A DNA stretch of 64,000 nt from Desulfosporosinus fructosivorans (GTDB lineage Bacteria > Bacillota > Desulfitobacteriia > Desulfitobacteriales > Desulfitobacteriaceae), in assembly GCF_004766045.1 (NCBI RefSeq), contig NZ_SPQQ01000001.1, forward strand, positions 372,001 to 436,000, in the 5' to 3' direction. The notes under the pieces were generated by a model, which saw nothing but the letters and a program-made list of their open reading frames with translations, was not told the origin of the DNA and ran no database searches. The position numbers and the translations under genes are program-made. Of this stretch, positions 42,235-50,898 are shown one piece after another. How positions within the stretch are numbered: position 1 is the first letter of the stretch; each line of letters opens with the position of its first letter.

Positions 42235-43719
42235 ATGGGAGTAGGAACTTCACACGGCAACGGGCTGTTTTTCCGAACACTGACAGAAAAACAAGCGATG
42301 GATATTCATCACGCGAGTTGTCAAATTCTCGAAGAGACGGGTATGGTGATTCACCATGAGGAAGCGGTCGAACTTCTTCGCCAGGCGGGGGCATTAGTAG
42401 AAAACGGTAACCATGTTTATTTTCCGACCTATCTTGTGCAGCAAGCTTTGCAATCCGCTCCTTCAAGAGTGACCCTATATAATCGAAGCGGTGGAGCAGC
42501 ACTTCATTTAGAAGGGTCCAATGTATATTTTGGTACAGGGTCAGACACCCTCAATTATCTCGATCCGAACACTTTGCAAAGGCGTAAGTGGCTTCAAGAG
42601 GATGTGGCGAACGGGATTAAAATCTGTGACAAGTCGCCAAATATTGATTTTGTCATGTCCATGGGCCTTTTGTCGGATGTGGATCCTCGCATGATTAATC
42701 GGGAACAATATGCTATTATGGTGCAAAATACAGAAAAACCCCAAGTAGTTATCGCCGAAGATGGGGATACTCTGCGGGATATTATCGAGATGGCTGCTGT
42801 GGCAGTCGGTGGGAAAGAACGGTTGCGGCAAAAACCCCTGTTTATGCTCTACACCGAGCCAACATCCCCACTCCAGCATCCGAAAGAATCAGTTGACAAA
42901 TTATTGATCGCCGCAGAAAATGGGGTTCCCACGAATTTTGCCTGCGGAGGGGTCGCAGGAGCCTCTGTTCCGGTAACGGTCGGTGCTGCTTTAGTTCAAG
43001 CAAACGCTGAGGCTTTGAGTGGTTTAGTCATCCATCAATTGAAAGCCAAAGGGGCCCCTTTTGTATACGGCTACGGTAATTCTCCCCTCGATATGCGGAC
43101 TATGCAGGCTATTTATGCTACTCCTGAGGCTATTCTCTATCAAGGGGGGATGGTGGATCTTGCACACTACTACCAGCTTCCTTCTTGGGGTTATGCTGGG
43201 TGTTGCAATTCTAAAGTGTGTGATGAACAAGCGATTATGGAGTCGACCCAATTCACCTTAATGGGTGCACTTCAAGGGTGTAATATTATGCATGATGTTT
43301 TTTATATGGAATTTGGCTTAACGGGATCACTGGAACTACTGGTCATTTCGAATGAGGTGATTGAGCGGACTCGACGATTGCTAAGAGGGATTGATACGGA
43401 CAAAGAATCCTTGGGTGTAGAAGCGATTATGCGAGTGGGTCCAGGTGGCAACTTCTTGGGGGATGAGCATACGGCCGCTCATTTTAGACAAAATTGGCGG
43501 CCAGAGCTCTCAGATTTTAGTAACTATGAGAATTGGTCAGAGAACGGAAGTAAGACGATGGCCGATCGGGCGCGGGAACGGATTAAAACGATCCTTGAAA
43601 CACATCACCCAAAACCTGTCACAGAAGAGGTTAGAGCGGGAATTGAAGCGGTACTTATCAAGGCCAGAGAAAAGTGTGCGGTGCCCAGGAGCCGATATAA
43701 GGGTAAGAGGGGCAAGTGA
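42235..43719 (+). CDS. Trimethylamine methyltransferase family protein (MttB superfamily, non-Pyl), copy 2
   Basis: A 494-residue paralogue of the preceding protein, clearly diverged but with the same markers: QILEETGMVIHHEEAVELLRQAG, YFGTGSDTLNYLD, GVAGASVPVTVGAALVQANAEAL and VGPGGNFLGDEHTAAHFR. No amber codon interrupts it. The two may act on different methylated amines or form a heteromer. No corrinoid (MttC/MtgC-type) protein gene is present next to them. Confidence 0.9.
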   Translation: MGVGTSHGNGLFFRTLTEKQAMDIHHASCQILEETGMVIHHEEAVELLRQAGALVENGNHVYFPTYLVQQALQSAPSRVTLYNRSGGAALHLEGSNVYFGTGSDTLNYLDPNTLQRRKWLQEDVANGIKICDKSPNIDFVMSMGLLSDVDPRMINREQYAIMVQNTEKPQVVIAEDGDTLRDIIEMAAVAVGGKERLRQKPLFMLYTEPTSPLQHPKESVDKLLIAAENGVPTNFACGGVAGASVPVTVGAALVQANAEALSGLVIHQLKAKGAPFVYGYGNSPLDMRTMQAIYATPEAILYQGGMVDLAHYYQLPSWGYAGCCNSKVCDEQAIMESTQFTLMGALQGCNIMHDVFYMEFGLTGSLELLVISNEVIERTRRLLRGIDTDKESLGVEAIMRVGPGGNFLGDEHTAAHFRQNWRPELSDFSNYENWSENGSKTMADRARERIKTILETHHPKPVTEEVRAGIEAVLIKAREKCAVPRSRYKGKRGK

Positions 43720-43800
43720 ATTCGATTAGCCTAAAGTGTCTTGGGTAATCGCTTAATAATAGAAGGCATGGGGTTTTAAAATTTGGGAGGTAGCGGGTAA

Positions 43801-44538
43801 ATGATGCAGCGAATTGAGTGGAAAAACTTGAATATAGATCCGTCTGAGGTTTATCGGCGTATTGGTATGCCGGATGCGGATTCTAAACGGAGTCAGAATT
43901 TTAAGCCATATGTTGAACAGATGCGACTCAAGGCGTTAGGTCTTATTGAGGTTCGTTGCATTTATGACTACGTACCGGTAAAGGTCTCGGGTTCTGAAGA
44001 AATTCTTCTGGCCAACCAGTATCCAGTTAAAGCTGCTACTTCGTTCTTTGAAGGAGCAGCGGAAGTGCTAATCGCTATTCAAACTATCGGCTTTCGCCTC
44101 GAAGAAGAGTCAGCGCGTTTGTTTGAAGTTAATGAGATGCTCGATGGGATGGTCCTAGATGGCTGCGGGACAGTGGCCCTTGATGAAGCTTTAGAATTGT
44201 TAAGGGGTATGGTGGTTAAGGACGTGTCAGCTCGCGGTCTACAGACGGGTCATAATTTATGCCCAGGGGGTTATCAAATTCCCCTAGAAGCTCAGAAAAC
44301 CATATTTGCTCTGCTGGATGGAGGAGAAATTGGGGTGACGTTAGGGGAGTCGTTGGTAATGTCTCCGGTAAAATCTCATACGCTGGTGATCCCTGTTGGA
44401 CAAAAGTTGAGTAAGCCGAACTTGTCCTGCGCAATAACCTGTGAGATGTGCGTGGATCAGCAAAATTGTTCCCACAGTCGCTTGAAATTTGGCAAACCTA
44501 AGCCGCTGGCCACGGATGGAGAGAAAAGGAACACTTAG
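43801..44538 (+). CDS. MetH activation-domain-like protein
   Basis: A 245-residue protein resembling the B12-dependent methionine synthase reactivation domain: NLCPGGYQIPLEAQKTIFALLDGGEIGVTLGESLVMSPVKSHTLVIPVG corresponds to the S-adenosylmethionine/cobalamin-facing core. The C-terminal CEMCVDQQNCSHSR adds cysteines that may bind a cluster. It follows the two methyltransferase genes and probably helps maintain a corrinoid cofactor. Confidence 0.8.
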   Translation: MMQRIEWKNLNIDPSEVYRRIGMPDADSKRSQNFKPYVEQMRLKALGLIEVRCIYDYVPVKVSGSEEILLANQYPVKAATSFFEGAAEVLIAIQTIGFRLEEESARLFEVNEMLDGMVLDGCGTVALDEALELLRGMVVKDVSARGLQTGHNLCPGGYQIPLEAQKTIFALLDGGEIGVTLGESLVMSPVKSHTLVIPVGQKLSKPNLSCAITCEMCVDQQNCSHSRLKFGKPKPLATDGEKRNT

Positions 44539-44541
44539 CGG

Positions 44542-44671
44542 TGAAGGAGGCGTATACCCCCATCGAAGCAGAGTATGGGGTAAAACTCCCCCTTGGAGAA
44601 GTGGGAGTCTCGATGGGATGAAGTCCTTTCAGGTGGAAAACCATCCCCCATACTTGCAGGAGGCGTACAGA
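44542..44671 (+). other. Structured intergenic element with predicted pseudoknot
   Basis: Between the MetH-like stop and the 2Fe-2S subunit start. Stems: P1 CCCATCGA/TCGATGGG (44559-44566 with 44610-44617); P2 ACTCCC..CTT/AAG..GGGAGT (44585-44608); P3 GGTGG/CCATC (44632-44645); and GTATGGGG with CCCCATAC (44573-44580 with 44646-44653), which crosses P1 and makes a pseudoknot. AGGAGGCGTA flanks it on both sides (44545-44554 and 44658-44667); the right copy is the ribosome binding site of the next gene. It could be a riboswitch or an inserted nonautonomous element. Confidence 0.65.
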
Positions 44672-44673
44672 AA

Positions 44674-45168
44674 ATGGAATTAGAAATGACCGTTAATGGT
44701 ATGGCACAACGAGTGCGAGTTAAGCCTAACGATCGATTAATTGATGTTCTGCGAGAGTCCCTGGGTTTAACGGGTGCCAAAGAAGGGTGTAGTGGAGAAG
44801 GGGAATGTGGTGCTTGTACTGTTATTATGAATGGTAAAGCCGTTAATTCCTGCTTGGTCCTAGCTTTACAAGCCAGAGGGAAAGAGATTGTTACTATCGA
44901 AGGTTTAGAGCATAATGGGGAGTTAGATCTCCTCCAACAAGCCTTTATTGATTCGGGTGCAGTCCAGTGTGGGTATTGCACGCCAGGCATGATTATGGCG
45001 GCAAAGGCTTTGCTGATGGAGAATCCCACCCCGAGTGAAGCGGAGATCAGGCTTGCTATTGCGGGGAATCTCTGTCGCTGTACAGGCTATATCAAGATCA
45101 TTGACGCCATTCAGGCGGTAGCTGGCACGAACCTTGGGAAAGGGGGGCCAGTCGATGGAGGGGTATAA
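44674..45168 (+). CDS. Molybdenum-hydroxylase 2Fe-2S subunit
   Basis: A 164-residue iron-sulfur subunit of the xanthine dehydrogenase/CO dehydrogenase family. N-terminal plant-type cluster GCSGEGECGACTV...NSCLV and C-terminal helical cluster CGYCTPG...CRCTGY. The ATG at 44674 follows AGGAGGCGTACAG; 27 upstream codons are in frame but run through the structured element. It overlaps the FAD-subunit gene. The molybdopterin-binding large subunit is not in the window. Confidence 0.92.
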   Translation: MELEMTVNGMAQRVRVKPNDRLIDVLRESLGLTGAKEGCSGEGECGACTVIMNGKAVNSCLVLALQARGKEIVTIEGLEHNGELDLLQQAFIDSGAVQCGYCTPGMIMAAKALLMENPTPSEAEIRLAIAGNLCRCTGYIKIIDAIQAVAGTNLGKGGPVDGGV

Positions 45169-46060
45169 AGGGTATAACTTCTTTGGACCGACGACTTTAA
45201 ACCAGTTAATGGAGGGGGTCTCAGACTTTAACGGGAGTATCTCCTTCATAGCGGGGGGGACTGACCTAGTCATTGACTTGAGAAAGGGCAAAAAAAAGCC
45301 ACAACTTGTCGTTGACTTGTCTCAAATTCCAGAACTTAGCGGGGTTCATGAGGAGGATGGTCGTATCCACATTGGGGGTGCTACTACCTTTAGCCTTCTG
45401 TCCAGACATCCACTCATTTTAAAAAAGGGGTTATGTTTAGCGCAAGCGACCCGGAGGATTGGCTCAGAGCAGATCAGAAACCGTGGGACGATAGGGGGAA
45501 ATATTGCCAGCGCTTCCCCTGCAGGAGATTGTTTGCCTGTGCTTTTAGTCTTAGAAGCGATGATTACCTTACAAGATCCTATTTCCGTTCGAAGGCTTCC
45601 TCTTTGTCAGGTGCTGCAGGGAAGTGGTCGAACCTGCTTGACCTCGAAGGAGGTGATCACCGGGATTGACTTTCCTCTCCTAGATGACGAGTATGTCAGC
45701 GGTTTTGAGAAGATTGGTAGTCGGACGACTGTGACCGTGGCTAGATTAAATATGGCAACGGTGATAAAGTACGATCGAGAGAATAATTCCATCAAGGAAG
45801 CGCGCATCGCTGTAGGAGCACTTGGCGAGACGGCATTTAGGTTACCGGACCTCGAAAAAAATCTTTTGGGAGAGATCAATCCGTTACTTTTACGCCGTTT
45901 TGAGGACATGCTAACAGAAGCTGTTGATAAGGCGATTACAGGGAGAGAATCTCACCCCTATAAACGTGAGGCAATAAGGGGAATAGCTGAGGATATGTTC
46001 GTGAACCTTTTTGGATCAAACTCGATTCCAGGAGAAAGTGGGCGAAAGCATGACCAGTAA
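45155..46060 (+). CDS. Molybdenum-hydroxylase FAD-binding subunit
   Basis: A 301-residue protein with the FAD-binding FIAGGTDLVIDLRKG (near residue 30) and RNRGTIGGNIASASPAGD segment, followed by the CO dehydrogenase flavoprotein C-terminal domain. The ATG at 45155 lies seven bases after AGGGGGG, inside the previous gene. Its end overlaps the start of the urocanase gene by 11 bases, so it seems to be transcribed with the histidine-degradation genes. Confidence 0.9.
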   Translation: MEGYKGYNFFGPTTLNQLMEGVSDFNGSISFIAGGTDLVIDLRKGKKKPQLVVDLSQIPELSGVHEEDGRIHIGGATTFSLLSRHPLILKKGLCLAQATRRIGSEQIRNRGTIGGNIASASPAGDCLPVLLVLEAMITLQDPISVRRLPLCQVLQGSGRTCLTSKEVITGIDFPLLDDEYVSGFEKIGSRTTVTVARLNMATVIKYDRENNSIKEARIAVGALGETAFRLPDLEKNLLGEINPLLLRRFEDMLTEAVDKAITGRESHPYKREAIRGIAEDMFVNLFGSNSIPGESGRKHDQ

Positions 46061-48062
46061 TTATGAAATTTCGGAAGCCATGACCATTAAACTAGACTCT
46101 CAGCTGCCAGAGATACAAGAATTTGTAGAGGGAATCCGCAGGGCTCCAGATAGAGGGTTTAGCCTAACACCAGCTCAAACTAAGATTGCTTTAAAAAATG
46201 CTCTGCGCTATGTGCCAGAGGAATTCCACGAGACATTAGCCCCAGAATTCCTAGAGGAATTGCGGACGAGAGGTAGAATTTATGCTTATCGTTTCCGTCC
46301 AGCGGGACGATTGTATGGTAAACCTATTGAAGAGTATAAGGGGAACTGCATCGAAGGCAAGGCTTTTCAGGTGATGATCGAGAATAACCTGGATTTTGAT
46401 GTTGCTCTTTATCCCTATGAGCTTGTAACTTACGGTGAAACGGGAAGTGTCTGCCAAAACTGGCTGCAGTATCGTTTGATCAAAAAATACCTTGAAGTGA
46501 TGACGGATCAGCAGACCTTGGTCATGGAATCAGGGCACCCAGTGGGGTTGTTCCCCTCGCGGCCGGAATCTCCGAGAGTGATTATCACGAATGCTTTAAT
46601 GGTCGGAATGTTTGACAATCAGAAGGATTGGGAAATTGCGGAGCAGATGGGCGTTGCCAATTATGGACAAATGACAGCAGGTGGCTGGATGTATATTGGA
46701 CCTCAAGGAATTGTGCATGGCACGTTCAATACCTTACTCAATGCTGGCCGCTTAAAGTTGGGGGTCCCGCATGATGGGGATATTCGAGGCTTTTTATTTA
46801 TTTCGTCCGGTCTGGGCGGAATGAGCGGTGCGCAGGGGAAATCTGTGGAGATTGCCCAGGGAGTCGGCATTATTGCTGAAGTCGACGAGTCCAGAATCCA
46901 GACTCGTTACGAGCAGGGCTGGGTTAGTAAACGATCAGCAGACCTCGAGGAAGTCTTTCGGATTGCGGCGGAGTATTTGCAGAAGAAAGAACCTATGTCG
47001 ATTGCCTACCAGGGTAATGTCGTGGACTTATTGGAGTATGCGGTCAAGAACAAGATAAAAGTGGACTTACTTTCTGACCAGACATCCTGTCATGTTGTGC
47101 ATGAAGGGGGCTACTGCCCACAAGGAATTACCTTCGAAGAGAGAACCAGGCTTCTTGGTGAGGACCGGGTAGAATTTGCAAGATTGGTGGACGAGAGTCT
47201 AAGACGCCACTACGAATTGATCTCTACGTTGGTCGAACGGGGTACCTATTTCTTTGATTACGGGAATTCTTTTATGAAAGCGGTTTATGATGCTGGAGTC
47301 CAAGAGATCTCTAAAAATGGCGTGGATGAAAAAGATGGCTTTATTTTCCCCTCTTATGTGGAAGATATCATGGGGCCAGAACTCTTTGATTATGGGTACG
47401 GGCCGTTTAGGTGGGTTTGCCTGAGCGGAAAAAAAGAAGATTTACAGAAAACCGACAAGGCAGCTATGAACTGTATCGATCCAAACCGCAGGGGTCAAGA
47501 TCGGGACAACTATATATGGATTAAGGATGCGGAAAAGAATAAACTGGTCGTCGGTACTCAAGCGAGGATTCTCTATCAGGACGCTGAGGGGCGGATTAAG
47601 ATTGCCCTTAAATTCAATGAAATGATTCGTGATGGTGAGATTGGAGCGGTCATGCTGGGACGAGATCACCATGATGTGAGCGGTACGGATTCACCGTTTA
47701 GAGAAACGGCGAACATCAAAGATGGTAGTAATGTGATGGCCGATATGGCTGTACAAAGCTTCGCGGGGGATGCCGCCAGAGGGATGAGTCTTGTATCCCT
47801 GCATAATGGAGGGGGCGTCGGTATTGGCAAAGCGATCAATGGGGGCTTTGGCTTGGTACTTGACGGAAGTGAACGCGTGGATAAGGTTATTAAATCCGCC
47901 TTGTTATGGGATGTGATGGGTGGAGTCGCTCGACGGTCTTGGGCTAGAAATGAGCATTCAATTGAAACCAGCATTGAGTTTAATGAGCGTTACAAGGGGA
48001 AAGGACATATTACGGTTCCCTTTATTCCTGACGAGGAGTTAATTGAGAGACTAGTCAAGTAA
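46050..48062 (+). CDS. hutU: Urocanate hydratase (long type)
   Basis: Converts urocanate to imidazolonepropionate using tightly bound NAD+. The 670-residue length fits the longer urocanase form rather than the 550-residue one of Bacillus and Pseudomonas. Core motifs MESGHPVGLFPS, ANYGQMTAGGWMYIGPQGIVHGT, GLGGMSGAQGK and VLDGSERVDKVI are intact. The start at 46050 follows GGAGAAAGTGGG. Next pathway genes follow at 48918, 49665 and 50899. Confidence 0.92.
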   Translation: MTSNYEISEAMTIKLDSQLPEIQEFVEGIRRAPDRGFSLTPAQTKIALKNALRYVPEEFHETLAPEFLEELRTRGRIYAYRFRPAGRLYGKPIEEYKGNCIEGKAFQVMIENNLDFDVALYPYELVTYGETGSVCQNWLQYRLIKKYLEVMTDQQTLVMESGHPVGLFPSRPESPRVIITNALMVGMFDNQKDWEIAEQMGVANYGQMTAGGWMYIGPQGIVHGTFNTLLNAGRLKLGVPHDGDIRGFLFISSGLGGMSGAQGKSVEIAQGVGIIAEVDESRIQTRYEQGWVSKRSADLEEVFRIAAEYLQKKEPMSIAYQGNVVDLLEYAVKNKIKVDLLSDQTSCHVVHEGGYCPQGITFEERTRLLGEDRVEFARLVDESLRRHYELISTLVERGTYFFDYGNSFMKAVYDAGVQEISKNGVDEKDGFIFPSYVEDIMGPELFDYGYGPFRWVCLSGKKEDLQKTDKAAMNCIDPNRRGQDRDNYIWIKDAEKNKLVVGTQARILYQDAEGRIKIALKFNEMIRDGEIGAVMLGRDHHDVSGTDSPFRETANIKDGSNVMADMAVQSFAGDAARGMSLVSLHNGGGVGIGKAINGGFGLVLDGSERVDKVIKSALLWDVMGGVARRSWARNEHSIETSIEFNERYKGKGHITVPFIPDEELIERLVK

Positions 48063-48100
48063 GGCTCCGCGACATACTTGTTCAGCTATGCGATTGTCAT
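48063..48100. repeat. Truncated left end of a long-hairpin repeat
   Basis: GGCTCCGCGACATACTTG through CTATGCG resembles the first 35 bases of the long-hairpin family, directly after the urocanase stop. The rest is missing. Confidence 0.4.
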
Positions 48101-48133
48101 AAATAATCGGTAACGCTGGAGGGGGAGTTTATT

Positions 48134-48811
48134 TTGGATAGGAAAGTTCTAACGTTGGGTTTAGTAATGTGCCTATCAAGTATTACTGTCACAGGGTGTT
48201 CAAATTCTCAACAGGATGAAATAGCCAGACTCGATAAGAGTTATGTTTTAGAACAGCAAAAAAACGTTGAACTAGAAAAGGAGAAAGCTGTTTTAAGTGA
48301 ATCGCTTGAAAGTGCAAATAAGAGAGTAGAAAAGCAAGTATCGATAATTACAAGTTTAAGCAAAGATTCGGCAAATGAAATGAATATTTATTCCATCTGT
48401 ACAGGTAATATTGATGATTACAGCAAGGTAATAGATTTTTATATAACTATGCCCAAGGAACTTTCCCTGAAGAGTAAATTGAGTACCATTGCAGAAACTA
48501 TATCTGAAGCTTATTTTAGCAATCTTCCGATCAAGGTATTAGAGATTGATGATAAGAAAATTGCCACGGTCAATCTGGAGGAGATGCCAGAAAGCTCAAC
48601 AGATACATCAATGAAACAGAGTAACTCATGGTCTACTAGCTTATTCCAAGGATCAACAGGGGGAACTATAACGAGAATTCGTTTAGCTGAATCATTCTTA
48701 CAGAAAGACTATAAGGGTGAGTGGATAGAAGGTATAAGATTTTTGTATAAGGGACAGCGTATAGATTTTCAACATGTTCCAGAATTAAGTGAAGTTATTT
48801 ATCGACGATAG
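48134..48811 (+). CDS. Hypothetical lipoprotein
   Basis: A 225-residue protein with a lipobox ITVTGC (Cys22) and then a coiled-coil stretch (residues 30-75), followed by a folded domain of unknown family. GGAGGGGGAG precedes a TTG start. It sits inside the histidine-degradation cluster, but nothing links it functionally. Confidence 0.7.
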   Translation: MDRKVLTLGLVMCLSSITVTGCSNSQQDEIARLDKSYVLEQQKNVELEKEKAVLSESLESANKRVEKQVSIITSLSKDSANEMNIYSICTGNIDDYSKVIDFYITMPKELSLKSKLSTIAETISEAYFSNLPIKVLEIDDKKIATVNLEEMPESSTDTSMKQSNSWSTSLFQGSTGGTITRIRLAESFLQKDYKGEWIEGIRFLYKGQRIDFQHVPELSEVIYRR

Positions 48812-48917
48812 TTTTCTTCGATTAGTCTCTTCGAACAGTCTTTCGAACAGTCTTCTTCCATCAGTATTCTTGTTCACTACCCTTGTTAACAAAAAAGCAT
48901 ACGGAGGTATTTCGATT

Positions 48918-49547
48918 ATGAATTTGCGAGACTTAAGCTTGAATGACTTTGTTCAAGAGGTGGCATCTTCCTCGCCTGCGCCGGGCGGCGGGAGTGTTGC
49001 AGCTTATGCAGGGGCTCAAGGATATGCGTTGGTTGCTATGGTTTGTCGTTTGACGCTTGGACGGGAGAAGTTTTTCCCGGTTCAGGAGGAGATGAGGTCT
49101 TTGCTGGAAGTGGCTGTGGTGAGGCGGGAAGAGTTGTTGAGCCTGGTTCAGGAGGATACTGAAGGGTTTAAGGTCGTGATGGAGGCACTCGCGCTACCTA
49201 AGCAGAGTGATGAGGAAAAAGTGCTCCGACGTGAAGCCTTGGAGCGGGCAACGATGAAGGCAGCTGAGATTCCCTTGCAGACGGCGAGGGTTTGTTTGAC
49301 GGGGTTGAGCGAAGTACTTGGCTTGTTGACTAAAGGAAATCCTAATGCCTTGAGTGACATGGGAGTTGCTGCTCAAATGTTTAAATCTGGGTTAGAGGGT
49401 GCCCTCTATAATGTTCAAATAAATGCGCTAGGCCTTAAGTCTCTGCCGATGAAAGAAGATTTAATGATGCAATGCCAAGCATTGCGCGAAAAGGGAACTC
49501 GCTTGTTTGAGGAATGCCAAGGTAATGTGTTGAAGCGGCTCGAGTAG
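48918..49547 (+). CDS. fchA: Formimidoyltetrahydrofolate cyclodeaminase
   Basis: A 209-residue cyclodeaminase/cyclohydrolase family protein that converts formimino-tetrahydrofolate to methenyl-tetrahydrofolate and ammonia. SSSPAPGGGSVAAYAGAQGYALVAMVCRLTLG is the family hallmark. The start at 48918 follows GGAGGT. Split from the formiminotransferase, which is the next gene, unlike the fused mammalian enzyme. Confidence 0.92.
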   Translation: MNLRDLSLNDFVQEVASSSPAPGGGSVAAYAGAQGYALVAMVCRLTLGREKFFPVQEEMRSLLEVAVVRREELLSLVQEDTEGFKVVMEALALPKQSDEEKVLRREALERATMKAAEIPLQTARVCLTGLSEVLGLLTKGNPNALSDMGVAAQMFKSGLEGALYNVQINALGLKSLPMKEDLMMQCQALREKGTRLFEECQGNVLKRLE

Positions 49548-49664
49548 TGAGACTCTCAAGGCAAGAGTCGGGGGCAGTTCGCAAGTATGAGGAGTGTTCT
49601 TGAATTTGCATTGAATTAATTGGATATTGGATATTGAATTATAAATTTTAGGGGGAAATAATTA

Positions 49665-50561
49665 GTGGTAAAGATTATGGAATGTATTCCTAATATCAGC
49701 GAGGGCAGGAGATTAGATGTTGTAGAGGAAATCCTGGCTGAGGTGAGACAGGTTGCGGGAGTTACTTTGCTGGATTATTCCAGTAATGCGGATCACAATC
49801 GGACGGTTATTAGCCTGATTGGTGAGCCAGAAAGGGTAGTTGAGGCTGCTTGGAGGCTTATCGTAAAAGCGGCTGAGAAGATTGACCTGGATCAGCACCA
49901 AGGGGAACATCCTCGAATGGGGGCAACAGATGTCGTTCCGTTCGTTCCAATACGGGGAATGGCGATGGAAGAATGTGTTGATTTAGCGAAGGGCTTAGGG
50001 GAACGTGTTGGGCGGGAATTATTAATTCCGGTCTATCTGTATGAGAAGGCTGCGACTAGGCCTGAACGTCGCAACTTAGCGGAGGTGCGTAGAGGGCAAT
50101 ATGAAGGGCTGAAAGAGAGTATTCGAACTTCTGAGCGGACTCCAGATTATGGGCCAAGTGTTTTAGGGAAGGCGGGAGCGATCGCCATTGGAGCTCGACC
50201 GCCTCTTGTTGCGTTTAATGTGAACCTGGGAACAACAAATCTAGAGATTGGCAAAGCGATTGCCAAAGGGATTCGTGGGAGTTCTGGCGGATTTGTCAAT
50301 ATTAAGGCTTTAGCGATTGATCTTTCTGAGCAAGGGCTTGTGCAGATCTCTATGAATATGGTGGATACTCAAGGAACGCCATTGTATCGGGCTCTGGAGT
50401 TTATAAAGACAGAGGCAGCCCATTTTGGAGTGCCTATTGTAGGTAGTGAAATCGTGGGACTTGTCCCGTTGGAGGCTATGATGGATGTTGCAACCTATTA
50501 TTTAGGGGTGCATGATTTCTCTAGTGAGCAGATTTTGGAGAAACGCGTGTTCGGATTTTAA
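49665..50561 (+). CDS. ftcD: Glutamate formimidoyltransferase
   Basis: Transfers the formimino group from N-formiminoglutamate to tetrahydrofolate. The 298-residue protein covers only the formiminotransferase domains: ECIPNISEGRRLDVV, DHNRTVISLIG, HPRMGATDVVPFVPI and FNVNLGTTNLEIGKAIAK. GTG start after GGGGG. It works with FchA and links histidine catabolism to the one-carbon pool. Confidence 0.94.
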   Translation: MVKIMECIPNISEGRRLDVVEEILAEVRQVAGVTLLDYSSNADHNRTVISLIGEPERVVEAAWRLIVKAAEKIDLDQHQGEHPRMGATDVVPFVPIRGMAMEECVDLAKGLGERVGRELLIPVYLYEKAATRPERRNLAEVRRGQYEGLKESIRTSERTPDYGPSVLGKAGAIAIGARPPLVAFNVNLGTTNLEIGKAIAKGIRGSSGGFVNIKALAIDLSEQGLVQISMNMVDTQGTPLYRALEFIKTEAAHFGVPIVGSEIVGLVPLEAMMDVATYYLGVHDFSSEQILEKRVFGF

Positions 50562-50562
50562 G

Positions 50563-50780
50563 AGGGTCCGCGAAACACTTCCTCGGCCATGCGTTCATCG
50601 TGCCAAACTAGGGCTTTAATCCGTCATGCAAGAGGGGTAGGATGCCCGGCCAATGCGACGTCCGTGTCGCATGGCCGGCGGGAAACGTCCTTGTTTCCCG
50701 TCCTACGGATGAAAGCGGATTAAAGCCGAGTTTGGCAACGACCACCGCAAAGGCGTTGGAGAGTGTTATCGCGGACCCTC
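50563..50780 (+). repeat. Long-hairpin repeat, copy 3
   Basis: Begins two bases after the ftcD stop with GGGTCCGCG and ends in CGCGGACCC. It keeps GGCTTTAATCC / GGATTAAAGCC; the central loop reads GGCCAATGCGACG...CGCATGGCC. Its tail shares GTGGCGCTGT and ACGCAGAGGCGCTTTG with the last copy of the array at 57 kb. Confidence 0.85.
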
Positions 50781-50898
50781 TAGCTTGGGTCGAGTGGAGA
50801 GGAAGGATGACGGAAAAGACCGTGGCGCTGTTTGCATTTATTAACGCAGAGGCGCTTTGAGAGTGAAAAGTATTTCTTATTATTAAGGAGATGTTTTT

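Noticed and set aside
40737..43719. Possible pyrrolysine-containing trimethylamine methyltransferases
   Set aside because: Both frames are full length without an in-frame amber codon, so pyrrolysine is not needed; they belong to the amber-free group.
44542..44671. Molybdenum-cofactor riboswitch
   Set aside because: Context fits, but I could not align the conserved Moco consensus elements; kept as an unclassified structured element.
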